Below, piece by piece: positions 1 through 8,071 of a DNA stretch of 17,295 nucleotides (positions within the stretch are counted from its first letter, which is position 1; each line of letters begins with the position of its first letter). Position numbers and translations under genes: made by a program. Location of the stretch: assembly GCA_964650085.1 (NCBI GenBank), contig CAZYSE010000020.1, positions 1 to 17,295 of the forward strand. The letters are read 5' to 3'. A model generated the notes under the pieces. It did no database searches. It worked only from the letters and a program-made list of their open reading frames with translations, and was not told the DNA's origin. This stretch comes from KLAP211 sp964650085 (GTDB lineage: Bacteria > Patescibacteriota > Dojkabacteria > J137).

Positions 1-3000
1 TGTGCTGAAGTTTGTAATCCAAACGCAAGTGCATTGTTAACTCCTGGAGTTGCAGTACCCGCAAATGTTCCTGTTCCAAAAGCAGTAGAAGAAATGGAAT
101 CGGTTCCAACCTCTGTACTTAATCCAAATGCCAAAGAATTAGTTCCATTTGCAAGAGTTTGAAAACCAAATGCAGTAGATCCTTGTCCAGCAGCTGAGGT
201 GTCTTCTCCCCAAGCTGTAGATTGATCCCCGTTTGCAATGTTATTCAATCCAAATGCTGTAGAGTTAGTTCCTTGTGCATCATTTTGAGTACCAAAAGCT
301 GTAGATACGCTTCCTGAGGCTATAGTTGAGAACCCGAATGCTGTAGAGTCAGTATCTTGAGCTTGTGTGCCTGTACCCCAAGCTGAGGAGTTCTGACCTG
401 TAGCTTGAGTCTGTTGCCCCCAAGCGAATGAGGCTAATCCTGAAGCTACTGTATCCAATCCAAAAGCAGTTGAATAGTCACCTACATTACCATTATCCCA
501 TTGTCCTGTTGTTGCCGTTCCAGCTCTGAAAGCAGATCGACCTGGCGCCCAGTACATTCTAGTAGTAGATAAATAGACAGGTGGAGCTGAGTCCCCGTTG
601 AAATTTCCCTCGAATAATACATTGCTCATATCGCCTGCACTCATAACGTGAAGTTTCTCTTGAGGAGTGTCTACGCCAATTCCAAAGTTTCCAATACCAG
701 ACCAACCTATATTATTACCATTCAATGGTACTTCAGTATTGAATAGTAGTGAAGCGTTTGTTGCTTCTGGACTACCCACAGCTCCACCTAATCTTATTCT
801 GTCCGCAACTGGGTCTACTTGCAAACCGTTATCTGCAAGTGCAGAAATTGTACTGCCTGTTATGTCTATACCATCTCCACCTACAAGACTTCCTCCACCA
901 AAACAAGAGAACCACGCCCCATTGTTTTCTGAACACTGAAATGTGTTTGAAAGAGTATCAAAATACATAGATCCAGCGCCAAAAGGTGAAACTGCTGGTG
1001 CAAATCCACCGTACAAAGTCATCTTTGCGTCCCAGCCTACCGAGAATGCATTATTTCTAGCAAAGTCACTTGTTCCATTACCTATTATAAATGCGTGATC
1101 GGATTGATCAAAGGCAAGTGAGTTACCTGAAACTGTATTAAAACGACCAATTGTGGTCTGAGCAAATCCTTGTGCTTCAGTACTTTCTCCAAATGCTACG
1201 GCTCTCTCTCCTGATGCAGTAGCTCCATCTCCCATTGCAATAGATACAGTTCCTCCAGCTGTTACTTGTGAACCCATTGCAATAGAGGAGAAGCCATTTG
1301 CTGTAGCTCCGTTACCGAACGCTGTAGCAAAGTTAGAGTTTGCTTGAACTACATTACCATAAGCAAATGAGCTATCGCCAGTTGCTTGCGAATTATTACC
1401 ACCAACAAAAGATCCAGTGCCTGATGATATGTTTTGCAGTCCAAAAGCTACCGACATTGTGCCGTTAGCCTGTGCATTTTGACCAAAGGCAAATGCCTCT
1501 CGCTGCGAAGCAGTAGAAGTAAATCCACCTGCAAATGAATTCTGACCAGATGCGATAGTTCCTTCACCTAAAGCTATAGCTCCATCACCTTGTGCTGAAG
1601 TCCCCACTCCTAGAGAGGTTGCGTATGCTCCAAATGCACTAGTTGTATTACCAAAAGAAGTAGATCCAATTCCTGTTGCATTATTATTGTTTCCAAATGC
1701 AGTAGCATAGTCTGCAGATACATCGTTTGAGAAGCCCCAAACTCCAGCCGAACTTGCATTAAAATTAATATTATTCATATTTCCAGCACCAAAGTTTGTA
1801 GAACCCTGAATGTTGTTTCCTGAACCTCCTACTAGTGAATAAAATGCTGGAACAGTATTACTCGATCCCGATACAAGGGAAGCCTGACCTGTAACTTGAT
1901 TAGCTTGTCCAAAAACTGCAGAATCGTCTGCACCAAAAATTTGATGGCTTTGTCCTCCAGCTACTATTCTTGCTCCTGCTGCCATTTGATTAAATCCGAA
2001 AATGGCGCCATCATTCACTCCAATATTATTGTTATTAGATCCACCAAGAATAGTATTTACCCCAAATGGCATTAAAGTATTAGAGGCTCCAAATACAATT
2101 GAATTCTGTCCCCCATTAGTATTCGTATTTCCAGTTGTTATAGAATCTGTACCAGTAATTGAATTACCTTGGCCAATTCCTAAAGACCTGTTTGAGCCTG
2201 TCATTGTGTTACCTTGTCCTGAAAGTATAGAGTTAACAGACGTTTGACTTTGGTTTAAATTACCACCGACTAAAGTGCTGTCGCTTCCCATATCAATATT
2301 GTTTGATGAGCCATAGACTATAGAAGAGATACTTCCAGTTATATTGTCTGTTCCTGCAGCCACAGAGAATGGTCCGTTGGCTTGGGTATTATTTCCAAAA
2401 GACGTTGCACCGAATGATGTTGCCTGCGTATTTTGACCAAATGCTAAAGAGTTATTTCCAGAAGCAGTGTTACCTTGTCCAAACGAGGTTGAGTATTCTC
2501 CTTGTGCTGTAGTATTTTGACCAAATGCAGTTGCTCCTGTACCTGAAGAAATATTATTGTTCCCGAAAGCAGTACCATAAGAATTAACAACCTCATTACT
2601 GAAGCCCCATGTCGCAGCGTTTTCAGATCCCATCATTATTTGGTTTTGTTGACCGGCTGCAAAATGTTGCAATCCGCTCACCTGATTCATCATTCCACCA
2701 ACAAGACTAAAGTTGGAGAAGTTTTGATTGGCTTGACCACCTGTAATCGATCCTTGATTTTGGACTTGATTTCCTTGTCCAAAAACTGCTACATCGTTCG
2801 AAAAGTTAACTTGATTAAATTGTCCTCCAACTACCACTCTCTGACCACTTACTGTTTGAGTAACTCCAAATACTGCTGAGTTTTCTGCGTCTACATTATT
2901 GTTTCCCTGACCACCAATTATAGAATTGTTGGTGGTTGGTACAGTTGTGTTGTTTTGACCAAAAACAATTCCTCTTTGGCCAGTACTTGTATTAGCTTCT

Positions 3001-6000
3001 CCTATAGTAAATGAAGTGGCGCCAGTTACAGTGTTTCCAACTCCTGCTACTATTGCTGCAGATGCTCCATTAAGGTTATTGCTTTGCCCAAACAGTGCTG
3101 AGTTGGAAGAGGCTCCTATTGCAACATTTGTATTACCTCCTGCAATTGTATTTTCACTAGACATATCTACTGCACTGCTTTGACCAAACGCTATTGAATT
3201 TGTTCCAAAAGCAAAAGTTCCATTTCCAGCAGCAATTGAATTCATACCATTTGCTTGAGTATTTTGACCAAAGGCAGTAGCACCTTGATTAGTTGCTTGA
3301 GTATTAAAGCCGAATGCCGCAGAGTTTATTCCACTAGCTGTTGTATTAACTCCAAAAGCTGAAGCACCCGCAGCAGTTGCTGAAGTGCTCTGTCCAAACG
3401 CAGAAGAATTTGCTCCAGAAGCTGTAGTATCTAATCCAAAAGCTGCTGAGTTATCACCAACATTGAAGTTGTCCCACTGACCCAGTGTAGCGGTTCCAGC
3501 TCTAAATGCTCCTCTACCAGGAGCCCAGTACATTCTAGTTGTAGATGAGAAAACAGTTGGAGTCGGCATACCATTTAGTGTGCCTTCAAATAATACATTG
3601 CTTGGGTCGCCTGCACTCATAACATGCAGCTTTTCTTGTGGTGCAGCAACTCCAATTCCAAAATTTCCTACACCAGACCATCCTATACTATTTCCATTAA
3701 GTGGTACTTCAGTATTGAACAGCAACGCAGCATTTGTCGCTTCTGGGCTACCTACAGCTCCTCCTAGTCTAATTCTGTCTGCTAGTGGATCTACTTGTAA
3801 GCCATTATCTGCAAGTACATCGAATATTGGATCTGTTGGTGTACCTGTATCTGTTAGCCCTGCACCCGCAGTGATTGTTAACAAACCACTTGCTCCCACT
3901 CTTCCGATTGCGTGCCAGTTTGCCCCATCTGATATTAATGTTACAGCGTCCATATTCTCTAACGAATACGGTCCTGCAACTCCATCAATAGTTTCAAATC
4001 CAAGAGGATTTACGCCAGAAGTTGAACCCGAAGCGTTCTTTATAGTATAAAGTCGACCCGCAATACCACCTGCCGATGGTAAATTTGCACTGACTGCAGG
4101 TCCAGTTAATACTACAGTTTGATTCAATTCGTCTAAGTTTATGCTAGCGCCACCTGAATTCTCGAAGTTAACTGAGAAACTTCCGTTAGAACTTAATGTT
4201 GAATGTGGAATAAAATTGTTAAATCCTACACCCAATCTATTGTTTAAAGTATCCACAGAGAGTGTAGTAGAGGTATCATCAGATCTTCTCACCTGGAAAG
4301 CATCTGTCCGATCTACGCTGTTAGAAACAAATATAGGTCTAGAGTTTGCTGGATCGGTAATACCTATTTGGTAGTCGGTAACTGGGATTCCAGGATCTGA
4401 GAACATAAGAGCGATAGGGTCGATAACTCCTGTAACACGAAGGTCACCAATTATTTCCAGAGCTTTAGAGCCAGTCAAAACTCCACTATCAAAGGTAGGT
4501 AAGAATCCGTTATTTGTAATAGTAGTATCGTGGAGCAGAGTACCTCCCCATTCGATAAAGTTACCAGCAAAACTTAAACCATTTTGTATTTGAGCATCAA
4601 GAATTGGGTCTGTTAATGTTCCAGAATTTGTTAATCCAAGACCAGCTGTTACTGAATTTACTCCACCTCCAAAACAATCAAAATATGCTCCGTTGTTTTC
4701 TGAGCATAAGAATTCGTTTGCTGTTGAATCAAAGTATATTCTTCCTTGTCCCAACTGCGAAATAGCAGGTGCTGCCATTCCCCTCATTGTCATCGCACCC
4801 GATATATCAACTCTACTAGTAGGGTTAGTATTTCCAAATCCCATTTCGCCAGAATTTAACATAGTTATTACATCTGTAGCGTTTGGTCCTATCATTAATG
4901 AATCTGCAACCGCATTATTTACAGCATTTCCGAAGGAATATGTATTACTTGCGCTGGAGATAATGTTACGACCAAAAGCGTATTGATTGTTAAAACCTAA
5001 AGTAGAAGTATTACCTGTTCCAAAAAGAGAAGACTGACTTCCAGAAGCAGTGTTACTTCTTCCAAATAAATTGTTTTCACCAACAGCTCCTATGCTTGTA
5101 TTACTCCAACCTACAGATACAGTATCGAAGGCATCAATTGTGTTGTTAAAACCAAACACTTGTGAGTTCACACCTGTTCCACCAATTGTGTTGGACATTC
5201 CATAAGCTTGAGATCTAAAAGCTCCCGCGGCAGATAGCCAACCTACTGCAGTAGAAAAGTTTCCGCTTGCAGTTGCACTATCTCCTATTGCTACAGCATT
5301 AGCTCCAGAGGCAGACGGTGCTACACCAGGGGCGTTTGGAGATTCGTCGTAATACTGCAATGATTCTTCTACACAAACCCAGTTAGCTCCATCGTATTCA
5401 TAAACTTCTCCGGTTCCACAGGCGTTTAGCGAAACCGCAAATGCTGGTCCAACATTGCTAACGTTAATTGGTGCGGTCCCAGCTATTGTAATTGCCCCAT
5501 CCTCACCATTTATTGAGGTAACAGCAGTAGTTAAGAATGTTTGCCAACCTAAGATAGATGTTCCATCAGTAACTAACGCTTGGTTAAGAGTTCCATCCGT
5601 AGCTGGAAGAGTCCATGAAAAGCTAGCAGGGACTGCTACAGGAGCTTGGAAACCTACATAGTTAGTTGTTGTTGAATCATACCAACCCAAAGCGCCGCCA
5701 GATCTTATAAATACATTACCATCTATATCCAAAATGCCCAGTGTTGGGTTATGCGATCCAATTCCCACAGTACCTATTGCTGCATTTATTGATAATGCTC
5801 TTGTTCCATCTGCAAGAATTTCATAGTCTTGCGTGTCCAAAGTTCCAGTTGTTGCTGTTGTTCCGAATGTGTTTCCACCTTGACAGAAAAATTCACCAGA
5901 TGGATCGCAAGGTAAATTAGCAAGGGACTGTAATACAACTGCACCACCACCATCAAAACCCATTATATTACTTATTGTACCTGCAGGTACTGCTTGAGTT

Positions 6001-7862
6001 GCAGCAATACCATTAACAGTTGATACAAAACCACCTGCTTGGGTAATTACGAAAGAATTTGAATTGATAATATCATCCGCAGATGCAACTCCATTGACAG
6101 TTGAGGTCATAGTGTTGCCTGCCGAAACTAAAGTGTTGGTTGTATTGTTGGCAAGAATAGCTGCAACTGTTTGGTTAACCGCCGCCCCCCCTACATCAAA
6201 GCCAAGAACACTAGTCACAACACCAGCGGGCAAGGCTTGAGTATCTGAAACTCCATTAACAGCTGTAGTGAAGCCTGTTCCTAAATCTAAGTTGAAGTTG
6301 ATCGAGTTTATTATATCTGCTGTATCCGAAACTCCATTAACAGTAGACGTCATCACATTTCCTAGCGAATCAAGTACATTTGTAGTATTAGAAGAAAGGA
6401 CACTTGCGACAGTTTCAAATGTTGGAGTCCCACCTACGCTGTATCCTAAAATGTTTGTAAGCACTCCAGCACCCGGAGTCACATTTGCAGCAACACCGTT
6501 AACTGTAGTTGTTACTCCTGTTCCTTGCGTCCATGTTATCGCATTTGTAGTATTTCCACTTAAAATTGAGGCAACCGTTTCGTTTACCGCTGCGCCCCCT
6601 GCATCAAATCCGAAGACATTTGATATTGTACCTGCTGGGATAGCTTGAGCTGATGAAACTCCATTCACATTGGAGACAAATCCAGATGCTAAAGTTGCTG
6701 TAAACGAATTCGAGTTAATGATATCGTCAAAGCTTGCAACTCCATTTACTGTACTAGTAGCAACGTTTCCCGCTGTTGAAAATATATTCGTCGTTGCCGA
6801 AGCTAAAATAGATGTTGGAGTTTGGAAAGCAGGATTGCCTCCTACATCAAAACCAAGAATCTGAGTTAAAACTCCACCTGCCAAAGGCTCATTAGAAGCA
6901 ACGCCGTTAACTGTAGAAGTGAATCCAGTTGCCTGATCTAAATTGAATGCATTTGTTAATGGAATAGCTACAGTATCTGTACAAGCCCAACTAACCCCGT
7001 CAAACATGTACACTTCGTTTAAAGCACATGCAGTTAGTCCATATGTGATTGTATTTGCTGCCGTATTTACTGAAATTGGTCCAGTTGCATTCATCGTAAC
7101 TGCTGGACCCGCTTCACCATTTATTGAGGTTATACCTGCTCCTAAGGCTGCTGGTAAACATTGAAATGCTGCTCCGTCCCAGGAAAGCCTTTCGCTAGCT
7201 AGACATGTCGGGGCATTTACAGCTAAAGTTCCCGAGTTTGTTATTGGTCCACCTGTTAACCCCGCGCCTGAGTTAATTTGTACTACCCCAGAAGGTAAGT
7301 TAACTGTGTTTCCATTTGAAATTGTAAGATTGTAGCCCACCAAACCTAAAGTTTGACTATCGCTATCTAACCCGCCTGTACCTTGAAGATCTGGCAAGCA
7401 AACAAAATCTGTTCCTGTCCAAGATAGCTTTTCGTCATAATCGCATGTAGGTGAGTTTACAGCAAAAATATTTGAATTGAGATTTAATCCATCTCCAGAA
7501 TTATATGTATTTGCATTGCCTCCAGACTCTGTAGAACATTCCCAATTTGATGTAAAGTCGCTCCATCTAAGTATTTCGCCCGAACTACAGACTTTATTAA
7601 AACTTACAGTGTAACCATTATTAACCTGATTCACTGTAATTAGATCGCTACCAAGTACTGGAGAGTCTGCGCCAGTTTGAACAGAGGTTGTACCACCTGT
7701 AAAGCCACCCCAACCCAAAAGAAGAATTAATATAATTACTAAAACCAAAGTAACTACGTACCAATTTCGAAGGAACTTTAAGCGGCCCAAGGACACTAAT
7801 TCGTGCAAGACAAACTTAGAAGTTTTTTTGTTTTTTACAGCAACATCATCTGAATGGTCCAT
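1..7862 (-). CDS. Giant membrane-anchored fibre/adhesin with YadA-type head repeats (C-terminus outside window)
   Basis: Open frame of 2620 codons running off the left edge. The start is firm: an in-frame TAA directly precedes the ATG. Residues 1-33 are polar and basic, 34-52 form one hydrophobic helix, and the rest should lie outside the membrane. Going outward: Cys-pair modules (C92/C109, C140/C155, C220/C235, C279/C294, C815/C830); 'TVNGV' repeats (about 312-648); a short head-repeat block (850-990); a 'GRLYTIKN' beta module (about 1240-1320); and YadA-like 'AxGxxSxAfG' repeats at about 1470-2258 and again from about 2460 to the edge, the first array ending in an 'AFIIGNGT' motif. Trimeric beta-roll folding is expected from the repeat family. 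Unlike true trimeric autotransporters, the anchor is N-terminal. The C-terminus is unseen; by analogy with the neighbouring genes an S74 chaperone is likely. Probable role: cell-surface attachment fibre (inference). Confidence 0.9.
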   Translation of the reverse strand, partial: MDHSDDVAVKNKKTSKFVLHELVSLGRLKFLRNWYVVTLVLVIILILLLGWGGFTGGTTSVQTGADSPVLGSDLITVNQVNNGYTVSFNKVCSSGEILRWSDFTSNWECSTESGGNANTYNSGDGLNLNSNIFAVNSPTCDYDEKLSWTGTDFVCLPDLQGTGGLDSDSQTLGLVGYNLTISNGNTVNLPSGVVQINSGAGLTGGPITNSGTLAVNAPTCLASERLSWDGAAFQCLPAALGAGITSINGEAGPAVTMNATGPISVNTAANTITYGLTACALNEVYMFDGVSWACTDTVAIPLTNAFNLDQATGFTSTVNGVASNEPLAGGVLTQILGFDVGGNPAFQTPTSILASATTNIFSTAGNVATSTVNGVASFDDIINSNSFTATLASGFVSNVNGVSSAQAIPAGTISNVFGFDAGGAAVNETVASILSGNTTNAITWTQGTGVTTTVNGVAANVTPGAGVLTNILGYSVGGTPTFETVASVLSSNTTNVLDSLGNVMTSTVNGVSDTADIINSINFNLDLGTGFTTAVNGVSDTQALPAGVVTSVLGFDVGGAAVNQTVAAILANNTTNTLVSAGNTMTSTVNGVASADDIINSNSFVITQAGGFVSTVNGIAATQAVPAGTISNIMGFDGGGAVVLQSLANLPCDPSGEFFCQGGNTFGTTATTGTLDTQDYEILADGTRALSINAAIGTVGIGSHNPTLGILDIDGNVFIRSGGALGWYDSTTTNYVGFQAPVAVPASFSWTLPATDGTLNQALVTDGTSILGWQTFLTTAVTSINGEDGAITIAGTAPINVSNVGPAFAVSLNACGTGEVYEYDGANWVCVEESLQYYDESPNAPGVAPSASGANAVAIGDSATASGNFSTAVGWLSAAGAFRSQAYGMSNTIGGTGVNSQVFGFNNTIDAFDTVSVGWSNTSIGAVGENNLFGRSNTASGSQSSLFGTGNTSTLGFNNQYAFGRNIISSASNTYSFGNAVNNAVADSLMIGPNATDVITMLNSGEMGFGNTNPTSRVDISGAMTMRGMAAPAISQLGQGRIYFDSTANEFLCSENNGAYFDCFGGGVNSVTAGLGLTNSGTLTDPILDAQIQNGLSFAGNFIEWGGTLLHDTTITNNGFLPTFDSGVLTGSKALEIIGDLRVTGVIDPIALMFSDPGIPVTDYQIGITDPANSRPIFVSNSVDRTDAFQVRRSDDTSTTLSVDTLNNRLGVGFNNFIPHSTLSSNGSFSVNFENSGGASINLDELNQTVVLTGPAVSANLPSAGGIAGRLYTIKNASGSTSGVNPLGFETIDGVAGPYSLENMDAVTLISDGANWHAIGRVGASGLLTITAGAGLTDTGTPTDPIFDVLADNGLQVDPLADRIRLGGAVGSPEATNAALLFNTEVPLNGNSIGWSGVGNFGIGVAAPQEKLHVMSAGDPSNVLFEGTLNGMPTPTVFSSTTRMYWAPGRGAFRAGTATLGQWDNFNVGDNSAAFGLDTTASGANSSAFGQSTSATAAGASAFGVNTTASGINSAAFGFNTQATNQGATAFGQNTQANGMNSIAAGNGTFAFGTNSIAFGQSSAVDMSSENTIAGGNTNVAIGASSNSALFGQSNNLNGASAAIVAGVGNTVTGATSFTIGEANTSTGQRGIVFGQNNTTVPTTNNSIIGGQGNNNVDAENSAVFGVTQTVSGQRVVVGGQFNQVNFSNDVAVFGQGNQVQNQGSITGGQANQNFSNFSLVGGMMNQVSGLQHFAAGQQNQIMMGSENAATWGFSNEVVNSYGTAFGNNNISSGTGATAFGQNTTAQGEYSTSFGQGNTASGNNSLAFGQNTQATSFGATSFGNNTQANGPFSVAAGTDNITGSISSIVYGSSNNIDMGSDSTLVGGNLNQSQTSVNSILSGQGNTMTGSNRSLGIGQGNSITGTDSITTGNTNTNGGQNSIVFGASNTLMPFGVNTILGGSNNNNIGVNDGAIFGFNQMAAGARIVAGGQSHQIFGADDSAVFGQANQVTGQASLVSGSSNTVPAFYSLVGGSGNNIQGSTNFGAGNMNNINFNASSAGVWGFSNDVSADYATAFGNNNNATGIGSTSFGNTTSAFGAYATSLGVGTSAQGDGAIALGEGTIASGQNSFAGGFTSTASQREAFAFGQNAQANGTMSVAFGLQNISSGTGSFVGGNNSQATGDSSFAYGNVVQANSNFATAFGNGATANGFSSIAMGSQVTAGGTVSIAMGDGATASGERAVAFGESTEAQGFAQTTIGRFNTVSGNSLAFDQSDHAFIIGNGTSDFARNNAFSVGWDAKMTLYGGFAPAVSPFGAGSMYFDTLSNTFQCSENNGAWFSCFGGGSLVGGDGIDITGSTISALADNGLQVDPVADRIRLGGAVGSPEATNASLLFNTEVPLNGNNIGWSGIGNFGIGVDTPQEKLHVMSAGDMSNVLFEGNFNGDSAPPVYLSTTRMYWAPGRSAFRAGTATTGQWDNGNVGDYSTAFGLDTVASGLASFAWGQQTQATGQNSSAWGTGTQAQDTDSTAFGFSTIASGSVSTAFGTQNDAQGTNSTAFGLNNIANGDQSTAWGEDTSAAGQGSTAFGFQTLANGTNSLAFGLSTEVGTDSISSTAFGTGTFAGTATPGVNNALAFGLQTSA
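440..870 (-). repeat. Second copy of a large internal duplication (period 2976 nt / 992 residues)
   Basis: Encodes a block with 'ADNGLQVDP', 'RIRLGGAVGSPEATNA', 'EKLHVMSAGD' and 'RMYWAPGR', followed by head repeats beginning 'TAFGLDT'. It is nearly the same at protein level as the block 2976 nt away, and DNA identity is clear by eye (many substitutions, no frame change). The copy runs into more head repeats that continue past the window edge. Confidence 0.85.
1085..3460 (-). repeat. YadA-type head-repeat array inside the giant fibre gene
   Basis: About 790 residues made of units of roughly 14-16 residues with the pattern 'AxGxxSxAfGxxtxA', varying between 'SIAFGQ', 'SLVGGS' and 'TAFGNN' forms. 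The block contains no cysteine and is very rich in Asn, Gly, Ser, Thr and Ala. This is the Hep_Hag/YadA-head pattern, which in known proteins forms left-handed trimeric beta-rolls. The array ends near 1085 with 'HAFIIGNGTSDFARNNAFSV', a closing motif I recognise from other S74-type fibres. Confidence 0.85.
1430..3170 (-). repeat. Tandem super-repeat of about 290 residues within the head array
   Basis: Two successive copies with a spacing of 870-873 nt. Landmarks: the 'WGFSN' codons at about 2601 and 1731 (870 nt apart), 'SLVGG' with the following codons at about 2701 and 1831 (870 nt), and the 'DMSSENT' / 'DMGSDST' site at about 3162 and 2289 (873 nt). The spacing stays a multiple of three, so the array grew by in-frame duplication on top of the short unit. 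Confidence 0.7.
3416..3846 (-). repeat. First copy of the 992-residue-period duplication
   Basis: Encodes 'ADNGLQVDPLADRIRLGG', 'EKLHVMSAGDPS' and 'RMYWAPGRGAFRAG', then the start of the main head-repeat array. It matches 440..870 at an offset of exactly 2976 nt (for example 'atctgcaagt' at 3807 and at 831). The protein is therefore built of at least two mega-units, each a linker block followed by a head array. Confidence 0.85.
5928..6930 (-). repeat. 'VNGV' repeat region of the giant fibre gene
   Basis: Residues about 312-648. Five copies of a unit of about 47 residues follow the pattern GF-x3-VNGV-x6-AG-x5-LGFD-x-GG-x8-SIL-x4-TTN. Three copies of a shorter unit 'GNxxTSTVNGV...DDIINS' are interleaved after units 1, 3 and 4. 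I do not recognise the domain. The composition (Gly, Asn, Thr, Val, Ala; no Cys) suits a beta-structured, probably trimeric stalk, but this is inference. Confidence 0.8.
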
Positions 7863-8016
7863 TTAACCAGAGTAAAAACAATAATAGTGCAATTATTATG
7901 TTTAATAGAACTATAGCAAGTTTCCAACCTTTAGACTCTGTTCTTTCAACTTCTATATTAACCTTCTCATCAGGTTTCTTGTCCGAATCTTTGTCTGTAA
8001 GTATTATCTCTTGCAT
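7846..8016 (-). CDS. 56-residue single-pass membrane protein overlapping the giant fibre start
   Basis: Start ATG at 8014..8016, stop TGA at 7846..7848. Residues 1-31 are charged (many Lys, Asp and Glu); residues about 32-51 form a strongly hydrophobic helix ('LAIVLLNIIIALLLFLLW'); the protein ends in LNGPFR. Its last 17 nt overlap the start of the giant fibre gene in another frame, which suggests translational coupling. It matches the 42-residue protein at 15430..15558 in layout, in its ending (LWLNG against LFLING), and in the junction sequence 'TAAATGGA' that carries the next start codon. Function unknown. A role in inserting, anchoring or assembling the fibre is inferred from this linkage alone. 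No Shine-Dalgarno sequence is visible. Confidence 0.8.
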   Translation of the reverse strand: MQEIILTDKDSDKKPDEKVNIEVERTESKGWKLAIVLLNIIIALLLFLLWLNGPFR

Positions 8017-8039
8017 ATTCTTTGAAATCTATATTAAAG

Positions 8040-8066
8040 AATATACAAAAATTTAAATGAAATCAA
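8040..8066 (-). promoter_or_regulatory. Probable promoter of the small membrane protein / giant fibre cassette
   Basis: On the minus strand, TTGATT (8061..8066) lies 15 nt upstream of TATATT (8040..8045), or 17 nt upstream of the overlapping TATTCT (8038..8043). It sits directly after the stop of the 143-residue gene and gives a leader of under 20 nt to the ATG at 8016. The -35 side is part of a 13-nt string, 8062..8074, that recurs identically in the other fibre promoter. Confidence 0.55.
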
Positions 8067-8071
8067 GTATT

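Noticed and set aside
1085..3460. CRISPR-like or satellite repeat array
   Set aside because: The periodicity is protein-coding, with degenerate DNA units and spacings in multiples of three. No conserved palindromic repeats or unique spacers are present.
3580..4050. Plus-strand open frame of 156 codons, and similar plus-strand frames at 667-939, 6268-6648, 11815-12093 and 14818-15090
   Set aside because: They are antisense to firm long minus-strand genes, and their Pro/Val/Leu/Ser-rich content is what the complement of Gly/Asn/Thr/Ala repeat codons gives. None has a start signal.
1..7862. Ordinary trimeric autotransporter (type Vc secretion)
   Set aside because: The head repeats match, but the protein begins with a cytoplasmic tail and an uncleaved-looking membrane helix, and no barrel anchor is visible in the window.
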